Below are positions 35,801-46,936 of a stretch of 64,000 nt of DNA, piece by piece; positions within the stretch are counted from its first letter, which is position 1; every line of letters begins with the position of its first letter. The notes beneath the pieces were generated by a model that searched no databases, was not told the DNA's origin, and worked only from the letters and a program-made list of their open reading frames with translations. The translations under genes and the position numbers were made by a program. The DNA lies in NCBI GenBank assembly GCA_011503125.2, contig WWBZ02000033.1, positions 2,108,001-2,172,000 of the forward strand. Direction: 5' to 3'. This DNA is from Botryosphaeria dothidea (Eukaryota; Ascomycota; Dothideomycetes; Botryosphaeriales; Botryosphaeriaceae).

Positions 35801-36160
35801 TACGGGTGCCGCTTCCCCGGCAAGGACGACCTGTACCGCGACCAGTTTGACGAGTGGGAGCAGCGCGGCGTCGTGCAGGTGCGCCGCGCGTTCTCGAGGG
35901 CGCAGCAGGAGAGCGAGGGATGCAGGTACGTGCAGGAGAGGCTGTGGGAGAGCAGTAAGGAGGTGACGGAGCTGTGGGAGGCTGGTGCGAAGGTGTTTGT
36001 CTGCGGAAGCGGCGCGGTGGGGCAGGCTGTGGGTAAAGTGTGCTGCGAGATTGCGCTGGAGAGGCAGTTGGAGCTGGGTAAGGAAACGAACCTCGAGCGG
36101 GTGGAGAAGTGGTTCGAGGGGATTAGGAACGATAGGTTTGCGACGGATGTGTTCGCCTAA
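32887..36160 (+). CDS. Self-sufficient cytochrome P450-reductase fusion (CYP505 family, P450foxy-like fatty acid hydroxylase)
   Basis: Two exons (32887-33007 and 33060-36160; 52-nt intron) encode 1073 residues, matching the CYP505/P450foxy layout. Residues 1-460 are the P450: start MADSSEVPIPQPPGVPFFGN, I-helix AGHETTS, ExxR in REALR, heme loop FGSGMRACIGRPFAW with the heme-ligand Cys at about 410. A linker follows. The flavodoxin-like FMN domain begins near residue 500 (YYGSNTGTCEALA). The FAD/NADPH reductase part has RQYSISSSPLW (about 845), MVAAGSGLAPFRGF (about 921) and YGCRFPGKDDLYRDQF. Family members carry out subterminal hydroxylation of fatty acids with NADPH and O2. There is no N-terminal anchor, so the enzyme is probably soluble. 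All cofactor motifs are intact. The reductase half is markedly GC-richer in wobble positions than the heme half. An in-frame ATG at 32824 could add 21 residues but is judged unlikely. Confidence 0.95.
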
Positions 36161-36989
36161 AAGGGGGAGATGGCTTCTTTTTAGATCTGGGTTCGATCAC
36201 CTCTTGCATTCGTTAGATGCGTATATGTCAGACGCGTGTATTCTAGACTTAACGGCCGATAGTAATGATTTATCTGGCTTTTTTTTTTGGCGGGGTTGGC
36301 TTAGTAAATTCAAAGGATGAATTATCATTACCTCATCTCGCGTTTTTCTCAGTTCGTCTTCAACGTTTTTCTTAGCAGCTGACAGATGGAAGAGGCATCG
36401 GCTCCATGTTTCCAGAAAGTAGCTCATGTGCAGGCAAGAGGTACAGGTAATTGGTGTGCTTCTACGTGAGCAAGGCAACGTAAGAAACGCAACAGTGAAC
36501 CAGGTTCTAAGAATTTATGCAATGAAAACTAAAATCTATCCAAGTTTGCTTTTGATAGTCCAGAGAATCCCCGCAATATGCTGACAGTAATGACAAAAAC
36601 CAACAAGGCCAACAACAAGGACCTCTAATCCAGCTCTTAGGACGCCCATATAGTCTTGTTTTGGCAACGTGCGGCACTGCACAGCGACTGAGTATCTTGC
36701 TCCGAGCTTGCGTAGATGAGTTTTGCGTCACCAATACCAGTTTCTCTCTTCATATCTCATGTTAAAGGTCTCTGTAAACCCCTCTTGTTCCGTGAGACGG
36801 AGGTGTTGTATGCAGTGATAGTGTTATCAGCAAGAAGGGCCGAGGTGCATGCGGTGTAGACGCTCAAGTCTTGTGTGACAATACTCAAGTTGTGGAATTC
36901 ACGTGAAGATCGATGGGAGATGCAAAAGGGTCTTCGCCTGAGAGGCAGCCAAGAGCTTCGTATACTAGGCGCGGTGGTCTGTGGTCGTA
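36161..36989. other. Intergenic between convergent genes, nothing recognised
   Basis: Carries the 3' flanks of the P450 gene and of the unidentified minus-strand gene. It is AT-richer than its surroundings, with a T10 tract near 36280. No open frame of note. Confidence 0.5.
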
Positions 36990-37544
36990 TCAGTGATTGA
37001 TTTTTTCTCCGAGTCCGAGAAACGGTGGCTTACGGTTTGGGCTCTCCAGATCCTCCCTGTTCCTAGGTTTTCTCTGCCAATACCTTTTCTTTTTGCCAGG
37101 CTCCATCGGCATGGCACTATCGGTAGCGGTCTTCTCGGGAGGCGAGTTCGCGGGAGCGGGAGGATGCTCTGCGGTGAAGACCCCATACTGCTTCTGTGGG
37201 GGAACAATTCCATCGGGAGAAGCAGCAGGAACGGCGCTGAGGCTGCGCCGTTCCTTTTTATGCGGGCCTTTGTTCTTGGCCTTCATGTTCTTCTTCTTTC
37301 CCTTGCCATTGACTTTATGCTGCTGCTCAACGCGGACGTATGGCGGCATGTTCATTATGGCCTGCAGCTGCTCAAGCTCCTGTTTGTCGCCGGCTTTCTC
37401 GGCCATGTGGTGTTCGTGAGCCTTGGCCAGCATGTCGTTGAGGAAATCGAGGCGCTGCTCGCGCGTCTTGCTGGCGTAGTCGGATGCCTGCCAATGGCTC
37501 GCGCGCCACTCGCTACTGAAGGGGGTATGACCGGTGGCAGACAT
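36990..37544 (-). CDS. Unidentified basic, intrinsically disordered protein
   Basis: One exon of 184 residues. The first 70 residues look structured and are rich in Trp, His and acidic/basic helix formers (SSEWRASHWQASDYASKTRE, then a helix through EQLQAIMNMPPYVRVEQQ). After that comes a Lys-rich stretch (KGKKKNMKAKNKGPHKKERR) that could act as a nuclear or nucleolar localisation signal or bind RNA. A Pro/Ala linker and another basic block (GKKKRYWQRKPRNRE) follow. I do not recognise the family. A purine-rich context (AAGCAATG) surrounds the start. An open frame of similar length runs on the opposite strand (36981-37721), but its product is a hydrophobic mix without sensible structure, so the minus strand is preferred. 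A small RNA-associated or ribosome-biogenesis protein is possible but unproven. Confidence 0.62.
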   Translation of the reverse strand: MSATGHTPFSSEWRASHWQASDYASKTREQRLDFLNDMLAKAHEHHMAEKAGDKQELEQLQAIMNMPPYVRVEQQHKVNGKGKKKNMKAKNKGPHKKERRSLSAVPAASPDGIVPPQKQYGVFTAEHPPAPANSPPEKTATDSAMPMEPGKKKRYWQRKPRNREDLESPNRKPPFLGLGEKINH

Positions 37545-38864
37545 TGCTTCTTGATAGTTAAGGGAGATGCGCTGGAATGGATGGTGGCGGTGTACGCAGG
37601 TCGAGGTGGAGGTGACGGTTGTTGCGGAAGAAAGTTTGGAAGGGTCAAGCTGAGAAGAGTCTACAGTCGATTGATAAAGAAATGGGTCAGGGTCTTTATC
37701 ATTCCAAGTGAATGCTTATAGCCGCGATACAGACCGTTTACTGCTTCTACGATATCAAAGTACAGAATCTCCGAACTGGACCAAACTACAATCACTTGGC
37801 CATTGCCCAAAGTATGGATTGCAGACAGACTTAACCAAATCATCCACAGAACAATGATACAGGAATATAGCGTCAGACCGCAGCTCCCAAAGCTGTGCGT
37901 TACTGAAAGGACGAGATCGAAGGCACACACGTTCCTTTGCTCTGCGGGTCTGGTTTCAACCAACGACGGAATAACGCCACAGGTGAATAATAACCCCCCA
38001 AAGAATCTGGCGTATCTGGAAGGAAACTAGATTTTCAGCGCTCTTCGATGGTTGTGGCGGCAATGAAATTGTTTCGGTAGATAAAATAGAGGAAGCGATA
38101 TTGTCCGATTGATTGCCAAACCGCAATTATTTTCCCACTTTGCATTGAACAACCAAGTAAAGATGCGATACGGTGAAAACCCTATTGCTTGATCTACAAG
38201 CTGTGCACAAGAAGTGCTGAACGGTCTTATGCGGATGTGGGAGTCTTTTGCCGATCACTTTAGTTGCCCAGCAAGAAATTCAACATCTCGTTTGTAACCT
38301 GCCACTAACAGTCACAAAAGACTTCGCAGACTATCAACACATGATTTGATCTGAGGGGAACCCATTGTCTCCCTTCGAAGAGCTCGAATTGTCACATGGA
38401 CCCAAGGGTCCTCAATTTCCCAACTTTTCTCAAGGGTGCAGATGGTGCTGACTGCATCATGTAGACCTGGAGAGTATACTGAAGTACGCGACTAGTTCTG
38501 TCTGCACTTAGTGATGGGTTACACCACCTGATTCTCTGACATGGGGTGCCGGGCCCGGAGTATGCGCGTCTCATGTTCGTATAACATGTCACTGATGGGT
38601 GTTTACACAAAGTAGGTGATCAACACGGGCTCCTCGGAGACGGCGGCGCGGCAAGAGGTGTGGCAAGTTGCGTGGTGTGAGCTCTCAGGCCGGATCATGG
38701 TGTGCTGGCGTGGTTGATTTGCAGCGGCGCCCACGCGTCCGGGTCCCGATTGACGTCGGCAGCGTCCTCATGTCTCACCGCTCTTTGTGGAAGAGCATGA
38801 GGGATTGACCGGTAGGCCAAACAGCAGCGAGACAGAGATCGGCTCCGCCAAGAAGAGCAACGGG

Positions 38865-38890
38865 CGGTGGGTGCGGTGGGTGCGGTGGGA
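38865..38890 (+). repeat. 9-bp tandem repeat, 2.9 copies
   Basis: The unit GCGGTGGGT is repeated nearly three times without mismatch. Located in gene-free DNA. Confidence 0.85.
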
Positions 38891-40153
38891 AGACAGACCG
38901 CCTGTCCTTGCTCGGAGAATTGTGTGAAGAGGCAGATGGGGGCACGGCAGGACGGTTCATCAGCAGGGTGGGGGAGCATTCTGGCGGCAGTGTCTTCCTG
39001 GGCGCGGGCATGTATAGCATGGAGCGGGCGGGCGCTCACATGGCCGCAACGGCTGGCAGGCCAAGCTTCCCGCGGCGACACAGAGATGCAATCTGGCGGC
39101 GCTGAAACACAGATCTCCCGGGCATCTCGCAGGCGGCGGACACCCTCTTCATGCGGGAAACAAAGCGATTGTTGAGGACGGCGGGCGTGGGGTGGCACAG
39201 CAGACGCAGCAGAGTCGCGCGCAGGCAGTGACGTTCTGCAAAGCTGCTGGACCCGGCGCGGCGGGATGCGCTCATGCATCTCCACAGCGGGCGTCAACTT
39301 AGTCGTGCGCGCCCACGCCTATACTTCCCTGCTCCACGCTCCGCTTCCCTCGCCGGCGCATCTTCGCCCGAACCGCTGCCCGGCAATCTGCTCTCTCTCC
39401 ACTGTCGCCCGCCTGTCTCGACGCCTGCGAGACAGCAGCACCACGCGCCATCCCGACTCCAAGCCCGATCGACGATCTGACGTCTTGCCTGGCCCAGGCG
39501 GCAGCACGCACACGCACCCATCTCCGCCCGCAGGGCCCCAGGCTAAAGGGCCGAACCGCTACGACTCTGCGACTGAGATCCGCACGCAGCGCTCCCTGGC
39601 GTGTGAGTGGACCGCCGAATCCATGTCCGCCGAGCGCCTGCCCGCCCAATCACCAGCCCGCCGCCCGCTTGCCTCATTGAACGACGTCGCGCGCGCCATG
39701 CCATGCCAGTGAGCTGCACGCCTCGCCCGCAACCCCGCCGCCGACCTGCTTGACCTGCCTCTCTGCTATCTGCTAGCTTTGAACCTTCGAACGCTCTCGA
39801 TCGAAAGTCCTGAGCGCACTAACCACACACCGCTGCTTTCTTGATCTAATCTATCCGCCCGCCTGACTGCCCATTGTGACTCGACCCCAGCCGCCTCGAC
39901 GAGACGCGAACGAGCCCACCGCCGAATCCCGGCTTCGTTTGCTGCTCCCAAGTGCCGCCGAACGCCTTGCCGTAGCGACCACAGCCCCCGGCGTGGCCGA
40001 CCAGCCCCGCCCTGCACCTTCGCGCCGTCGTAAACAGGCCCGTGCCCGTATCTACCGCAGCGGTACAGGGTCCCCGGCGAGCATCCCGCCGTTCCCATGC
40101 CAGCCGGGCCCTCAAGCGAAGCAACCGCTCCGGCAAAAACGCGGCGATCAACC

Positions 40154-40173
40154 GCAGCAGCAGCAGCAGCAGC
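40154..40173 (+). repeat. (GCA)n/CAG triplet run outside coding sequence
   Basis: About six to seven perfect CAG triplets in a gene-free interval. No supported reading frame passes through it. Confidence 0.8.
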
Positions 40174-42680
40174 ACCGAGCAAGCAGCCCGCCAGCATCGC
40201 CTTCCTGGTGACGCCAGACCGCTTGTCCAAGCTCCGGTTTCCTCCGTCTAGTTACGTGACTCTTCCTTGCTGATGTGTGAACTGTTCATCCTTCAAAGCC
40301 TTGTTTCCTTACCAACAACCAACACCAAGCCCAGAAAAACAGGGCTGAAGTGGGCGTTTCGGGCGTCTCCGCTCGAGAAATCCAAGAATCCCAGCCCAAA
40401 TTACTATGGTGAATCAACAGGAATCCCATCATCTGCCCAGTCTCCTCCATGTCGCGCCACGCGAAGAACAAAAGGGACAAGTGGCTTTCCAGCACATCCG
40501 ATATAGAGCATCTCCCGATGGATGGCTGGTGTTCACGCCTCCTCACTGGGCACGAGGCGTGCGCCTTGTTGGGCTGTCACACTCTGTCCGTTCGTCACAG
40601 TAAGCCCCTTGTCCGAATGACCCACCGACGAGCCGAATCACGACGTTTAAATCGACAAGAAAAGGAAACAAAGCAGCGTTGACGAACGTTTATGTGTGTG
40701 CCTGTGTCGCCCTCTCTACTTCTAATCTTTGTCTGCGTGACTCGGGGACAAGTGGAGAAACGAGCTTCGCTCTTAAGCATCTCACCTTTCGCCGTGAGCG
40801 AGCAAGCGCCTCCCTGCAAAGTCCGAACTAGAACGCGAGACGGCAGGGCAACTTTGCCGGGCCGTTGATCGGAGGTAGGGTGCGCGCGTATGGTTTGCGC
40901 GTGGTTTTGCTCCGCCTCGTTTGATTAGTGAGGAAAGCCCATCATCAGCATCATCACTATTGAGGACATCACACCGTCTCCTCTAAGCATCGTCACTGTC
41001 ATCATAACTTCTGCTCTAAGACACCAAGTATCGATTTTTTTTTCTCACATGAATTATATCTCGAGGTGGCTGTCTCCGTTTGGCCACCCCCACCTCGCCC
41101 CGAAGCGCTGACATGCCTAGCTAAGCGCCTAGCGTCCGTCTGGTACAGCCACACGACTGCGCAACCGAGCGAGAACGTCACTACGTACCTTCAGAACGGG
41201 TTCTAGCCGGCGTGCGCCGGAGGTGAAGAAAGAGGGAAAAAGCAATGAAAAAGCAGGGTCACGGTCCCGAGGACGCCATCGTTCGTATCATCCAACACTC
41301 TTCTGGCGGGGGCGTTTCGGCAAAGTGGCAGAATGCGGCAATCGTGGATGGCGATCGCGGGATGATCAGGGTTCTTCTCTTTCAGCTCTTCCCATGAAGG
41401 AGCCTAGGAGCCGTCTGTTGGGTTAGTCTTCGATCCGCTCGCCCACGAGTCCGGCCCTGTTGGTGCTTTTTCTGGCGAAGGCGAAGACGAGGACTAGCGG
41501 TGGGAGGGTCATGATGTGCATAGCCACACGAGGCAGTACGAAAAGTGTGGGAGCAAACGCGCCCATTTGGTTGGATGGCGCGCAATGCACTACCTCTTCG
41601 GGACGCTATATTTGCAAGGCTGAGATGTATACTATTCACTCGTCTCTTCCTTCGACCCTCTTCCTGCCTGACCAACTTTCCTTCAACACACCTCCGTCGG
41701 GCGGCATGGAAGGCAAGAATTAGTGCACTTTCATTGTCCGCGTGTACAAAAAACTGATATATTGGCCGGGCCGGGGGTCGGAGCGGCGGGATTCCTTCAT
41801 TCAGTAGCTCGTAAAGAGAGCAGAATCAAGAAATCCTGACTCTTCGTCTCTCTCGACCGTCTTTTTTGCCCCAAACCCTGGGCCGCGCGACACGCGCGCG
41901 ACGGCTCGTCGGCCGGCCGGGAAGGGTAGACGAGACCAACAGTCACCGGAGTCCCGGCCAGTCCGCCCCTTGTCCCGCTCTGCTTGACGTCTTTCCGCCG
42001 GCTCGCGCTTCCCCCCACCCCTACCTCCTCCAACAGCTCGACCATCCATAATGCCTGGCACAGTCTGCGATAGTGCCCATGCTGTCCTACTACATGACGG
42101 CCTGACCTTTTTACTTCTACGCCGACCATCGTCGGCGTAACCTTCTCTCGTTGAGACATCCACGCAAAAAGTGATGCGCAGCGAGAGAAAGGACTGAGTC
42201 ATGCAACATACCTAGGTGATTTGGATACATGCAGTGCGCGTCATTTTGCGCGCGAGACCACGGGGGGAGGGAGGTACAGTACATACATGACGACTCATTA
42301 GCTCCCCTTCCTACACACACACCACCGCCCCCTCCCCTCAGGTCAAACAAGACCGGCCGCGCTGAAACCGTTAATCAACGGAAATTCGTTTCTATGGTTC
42401 AGAGCAATAGGCACCAAGGGGTTGTGTGTGTAGGGCAGGGCGAGTGAGTGACTGGCTTATGTGTCGTGTGTCTGCTGCCTTGCAACGAGCACGTGGAAGC
42501 CGCCACAAACCCACCTTGTTTCGTCCCTCCTCTCTACTAATCCAGACCCTATTCATTTTCGCCTCAACTCAGGGAAAGGGGGAAGGAAAGACAGGGCTGT
42601 TGGCTCGTTTCTTACACGAGCCGGTGATGAGGCGTTTTTCTGGAGCCTGGTTGTTCCAACTCGAAACCTCTCGTGTGGCG

Positions 42681-42701
42681 CACACACACACACACACACA
42701 C
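42681..42701 (+). repeat. (CA)n microsatellite
   Basis: Ten uninterrupted CA dinucleotides plus a final C. Related CA-rich DNA lies at 42305-42325 and GT-rich DNA at 42785-42800. Confidence 0.9.
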
Positions 42702-45013
42702 CACCCAACGGTGTGGTTGAGGAGCATAAGAAGGTGCTGACTGTGTTTCCTCTGGCAAACGCCTCCAGGATGAGATGAGTTCATGGGTGTGTGTGTGGGG
42801 GAGGATTTCCGCAGCCGCCGTGGACGCCGCAAACGCCGGTTCCTTCTCCGAGGGAAAAAGAAAGCGGCCAAAAGCCTCTCGGAGAAGGAAGCGAGAGATC
42901 AGTCAGAAGAAGGCATTATGGGAAAGGATAATGGTGGTAAGCAGTAAGGTACAGTCAACGAAAGTGAGATCCAAGGGAAGCGTTCCGGATGGTCGCACTC
43001 ATCGTTCGATAGAGGTTTGTGTGTGGTCGTGATTTGTGGGTGGGACGCGTCGTGCGCGCAAGCCGCAGTCAGCCCATCTCGCGCTCGACGCGGATGCGGG
43101 GAAACGTGGGCGAGCAGGGAAACAAGACGCGAGGCGCAGCTGTCGAGTAAAGCAAAGAAAACGCCCAGGCGAGGAGAAGGGGTCAGAGAAAGAGAGAGAG
43201 GGAGGGATACTGTTTGGGTGTGTGTGTGGGCGGCGACAGTCGGCGGTCGGATACCGCCGCTGCTCGCACCCGGCGTGTTGGAGGTGTGGAGAGCGCACGG
43301 ATTGGACGGGAGGCGGAAGAGGGTGTACGTGCGCATGGGTGCGGCGCGCTTTTGGTGTGTGGGTGGAGTTTGCGGATTCGCGGGCGATGGTGGATGGGGA
43401 TTGGTCGGGGACGTGCAGCACGCAGAGGTCCCACATCCCGCTAAACTAACGACCCCTGTCTGGCTCCTTGGGCGTTGCTCCTGGGGTGGTGTGTGCGTGT
43501 GTGCGCGTGTGGGCGTTGTCTATCATGACTTGTTTGAGGCCATCGTGACGAGGAACCGTCGGCGAACTGGGGTGGGTGGTTTTTAGGAAGGGCGTGTGAG
43601 TCCAGAAGGTGAGAGGCGATGCACTTTGGTGTGTCTCCTGTCTCTCCGAGGTTAGGCTGCACGCCGGGCGCTAGACTAGGCTTGGGAAAATCAGATCAAA
43701 AAGTCCCGCCAAGCATGGCGTCCTTGACGGCTCTCGCGGTCTGCGTTGCAAGAGACCTGTAGTTGTGCAGAAGAACGAAGCTTCAGGCGGTTCTTCGGAC
43801 ATGCTAAAAGTGCTTTTGAAGATCTAAAATGCCTTCCGTCCTGGGCTAGGCTGTGTTTGCGGAAGTGCTAGAACGGACGGGACAAGGGTGCCTGCCTAGT
43901 CTTCCATGTGCCCCTTCGCGGTCCGGCCTCCAGCCGGGCAGGGATGATCACTTTGTGAAAGCGCCTGTCTAGTGGGTGTGGTTCTGCAGGGAAGTGGATT
44001 CTTCGCTTCACTAAGTGGCAGGGCTCCGGCAAGGTGCTGTGGCAAGGGTCTAAGCGGACAAGGGTGATGGACATCGTGAGCACAAGCAAAGGTGATAGAG
44101 GCTGCTGTATTGAAGAATCATGGATTGCGCATGCCCGAGCCGGTGCGCTCCGGGCTGACAAGGCTGAGGAAGACAAGAACGATAGACTCCATCCTCATTG
44201 GCAACGCGCTCAATATTGGATACGTGAGGCGCAAGCCTTGCCACAGCCATCTCAGCCTCGCAATCAAGCCATGGCACGGGGGTAGGCTTCTGGAAGTTCT
44301 CGCGACGTAGTCCGCTTGCATAGTATTGAAGTGGTAGGGTTACCAGGGTGAAGCAGGTTAAGCACCTGTACGAGGCAGAGCAGTCAAGAATATACTAGGC
44401 TTGTGTGGATGGAGGCCTGGACTCCGAGTGGAGGTGCCGTCCTTCCGTTGCAACATCCTGTGAATGACCTAGCTTAGCTCTCGATCGAAACGAAACGAAC
44501 TTGAGATGAGCTCGAAGCGACCCTGCTCGGGTTACTACGCTGGCCACAATGACGCGACGTCGAGTGTCCATTGCTAATCATGCGAACGGTACTGGTTGGC
44601 CCGGCCTTCGGCTCCTGCACTGAAGTAGTATCCGCGATGCAAGTCGCCGTAGTTTGCATGAGCATATGTAGGAACTCGTGCTGGATGATTGGTGTTGAGT
44701 GAAACTAGACTGTGGGTGAGTAAGCGACGAAGGTGCATATGATATCTTCTCCAAGCACCCTAGGCCTTTTCGTACAAATGTGGCAGGGCCCGGCCGGCGC
44801 AGGTAACAGGTGGCTTCTTTGTCCAAAATCTGACACGGCAAGGTCGGGACCTGGTGACCCGGGCATCGCGTCGCGGCTCATTCGGAAGGCGTAAGTACAT
44901 GGCATTAGGGTCCATCTGTGTATGCAGCTGCGCGCTCGGCGCTGTGCCACACCCTGGAGACGCGTATATACGCGTCATGTCTATTTAGACGAGTATCAAC
45001 ACGAACTGACGCA

Positions 45014-46482
45014 TCAGTCGTTCATCCATGCGGCGACTCTGTTGCCGCCAAAACGCGCAGCGAAGCGCAAGCCGGACGATCCCATCGGAAAATAAGAGAC
45101 GAGATACCACAGCAGGCAAATGAGCTGCGCGATCGACGAAATGAGGGTGAGGATGGTGGAGTGCAGCTGTACCAGTCAATCACGCGCCCCGGAAGTAAAC
45201 ACGAGCAATCGCATGTGGCGGCTAGCGTGGGGGAAGGGGGTGGTGGTGGTGGTGGAGGTGGAGGCGGTGGTGGTCTCCGCGACAAGGGTCCGTTGATGGG
45301 AAAGCAGGTTTATCGATTGCAGGGATGAGGCTACGTGAAATTCGACTTACCCCAAGCGAAAAGTACAGCGTCAGCGCGATGGTACCGAAGTACGCGGCAG
45401 TGAACGGCAGTCGAGGGCCGGAGGTAAGATGTTGCACTGGGGGCGCTGGTCAGCGGCTGATAAGATGGCGGCCCGAAGAGGTAGAGGCTTGCTTACCATA
45501 CTGCATTGGGCCCATCATGACCGCCCATGAGGCCAAGAAGAGCACGGAGCCCATGGTCCACCTGAGAAAAGAGATCGAGCGTTAGCTGTTGCGGATCCCT
45601 GCAGGACTGCCAGCTGATGTGATTGGAACATGGGCTCGAGGGAAGTTGAGATTAGGTAGCGACATCTGCAGTGCACCGCAGGTCGCACCCGCATGATCGC
45701 TGGTGGTGTGGGACCATGTCTCAGAAAGGGAACGTGGCTCACGGCCGTCCTGATGTAAGAGCCGTCGCCATGGCAGCCCGCACAGGCGCTACGGCCTGTC
45801 AAAATGCATGAAAGTGGGCCGGACAACACGAAGAGGCGTGGCTGGGGCAGGCATCGAATGACTGGATGCGGACTTACAAGATCGCAAACTTCCTGGGCTT
45901 CAGCAGGAAGACGCCGGTAGGCATCAAGGCGAAGCAAACGACGAACATGGCGGCGGCTGCAAGGTTCAGGCCGCCGAAGATGAGCAGTTTGTCCCATCGA
46001 CTCACTGTCCCCAAAACGCGTCAGCCAATGCGTGAAGACTGCCTCTCTGCTCGCGCCTCGCCGGCGCGTCCAAGGTTGCACCCGTTCATGCAACCCTGAC
46101 GCACGCTGGGAAAAGGAACACACGCAGGAACTGCATCCGGTCACCCCTCTTACACAGATCTGCCCGGCGCAGGGAGCAGCGCCGTCGCAGGGCCACGTTA
46201 CCGGGCAGCTGGCCAAAGGGACGGCACGGCAAGGCATGGACAGGCCAGGCGGCAGGGCAGAATAGACTTACGAGCAAACCAACCCTCCTCCTCCTCACGG
46301 CGCGTCGGCGCGGGCAGCGGTGCTCCCGGGTTCTCGTGGGTGGGCAGCCTAACATAGCCATCGCTGCCGAAAGGGTTGAGGCGGGTCCAGAGGGGCGTTT
46401 GCGCGGTGCTCACGGGGATATCAGGATCGCGCCGACTCCACCCGAGCGAGTTCATGGAGTCGCGGAAGTTCTGTGACGCCAT
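45014..46482 (-). CDS. SFT2: Sft2-family Golgi vesicle transport protein
   Basis: Five exons (46482-46272, 46004-45878, 45561-45497, 45436-45351, 45166-45014) encode 213 residues. Introns are 267, 316, 60 and 184 nt. Sft2/Got1-type proteins are four-pass membrane proteins of the Golgi that help fusion of endosome-derived vesicles. The N-terminus (MASQNFRDSMNSLGWSRRDP) and the block APTRREEEEGWFAL are characteristic of the fungal family. Four hydrophobic segments follow (roughly 75-97, 108-128, 145-164, 166-190). The tail SYFPMGSSGLRFAARFGG ends in AAWMND. Every junction keeps phase and uses GT-AG. The long introns are unusual compared with the neighbouring genes, and intron 4 contains a GGT-rich tract on the plus strand. 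The final exon was found by homology. Confidence 0.93.
45234..45274 (+). repeat. GGT/GGA-rich low-complexity tract inside SFT2 intron 4
   Basis: On the plus strand the tract is almost only G with T or A every third base. On the SFT2 sense strand it is a CCA/CCT-rich tract about 70-110 nt upstream of the acceptor at 45167. It may act as an extended pyrimidine-rich splicing element or form G-quadruplex in DNA (inference). Confidence 0.8.
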
Positions 46483-46886
46483 GGTTGCGGTGAGCGAGGT
46501 CGAGGGGCTGCGGCCGTTGGATCGAGCACCAGCACGGCAGCGGCGGGAGCTTGGCTGGAGGCAGCTTCCTCAAGCGTGCTACACGATCGGCGGGACTTGT
46601 GTAGAAGAGGGCCGAAGGGTCGGCGAGTGTGTCTCGCGGCGGGCTGGTTGCTGGTGGAGGTGGCTAGCGCGGGCGGGAGGCGGCGAATATCGCGCTGATT
46701 GCGTGCAGATGATCTCCGCGATTGCGCTTGGGAGAGGATATCCAGTGACCAGGGTGTCTAGCAGGGTCTCAGCCGGCAGCGCAGACGTGTGATTCGGTCG
46801 CGGTGCAACTGGGCTGGGGGCAGCGCGCAACGGGCACGCAGCTGTCGAGGTCGGCGGCGGGGCGGTAGCTTAGCTCGCGCTGGCGC

Positions 46887-46936
46887 TGGGGGCGGCTGGG
46901 GCGGCGCTGATTGGGCGGCGGGCGGCGGGCGGCGGT
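46887..46936 (+). repeat. G-quadruplex-prone G-run cluster upstream of SFT2
   Basis: At least five runs of three or more G with loops of 2-9 bases (GGGGG, GGGG, GGG, GGG, GGG) fit the usual G-quadruplex pattern. The cluster lies about 410-450 bp upstream of the SFT2 start, on the strand opposite to its coding strand. Confidence 0.6.

Larger units (their letters stand above)
37545..45013. other. 7.5-kb interval, no recognisable gene
   Basis: The longest gene-free stretch in the window. Open frames up to about 190 codons (for example 43017-43586 plus and 38695-39297 minus) have no domain and overlap equally long frames on the other strand. The interval contains a GCGGTGGGT tandem (38865), a CAG run (40154), a CA microsatellite (42681) and GA/GT-rich stretches (43180-43230, 43480-43510). 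Pyrimidine-rich DNA at 39280-40250 resembles fungal 5' leaders, but no coding start follows it. Nothing indicates a transposon or RNA gene. Confidence 0.5.

Noticed and set aside
32887..37544. Secondary-metabolite cluster around the P450
   Set aside because: The neighbours are tubulin cofactor E and an unidentified basic protein. No synthase, transporter or cluster regulator is nearby, and CYP505-type fusions are usually stand-alone.
36981..37721. 246-codon plus-strand frame
   Set aside because: Antisense to the 184-residue basic protein. The minus-strand product has a clear charged-helix pattern, while this one is a mixture of hydrophobic and Cys/Gly stretches.
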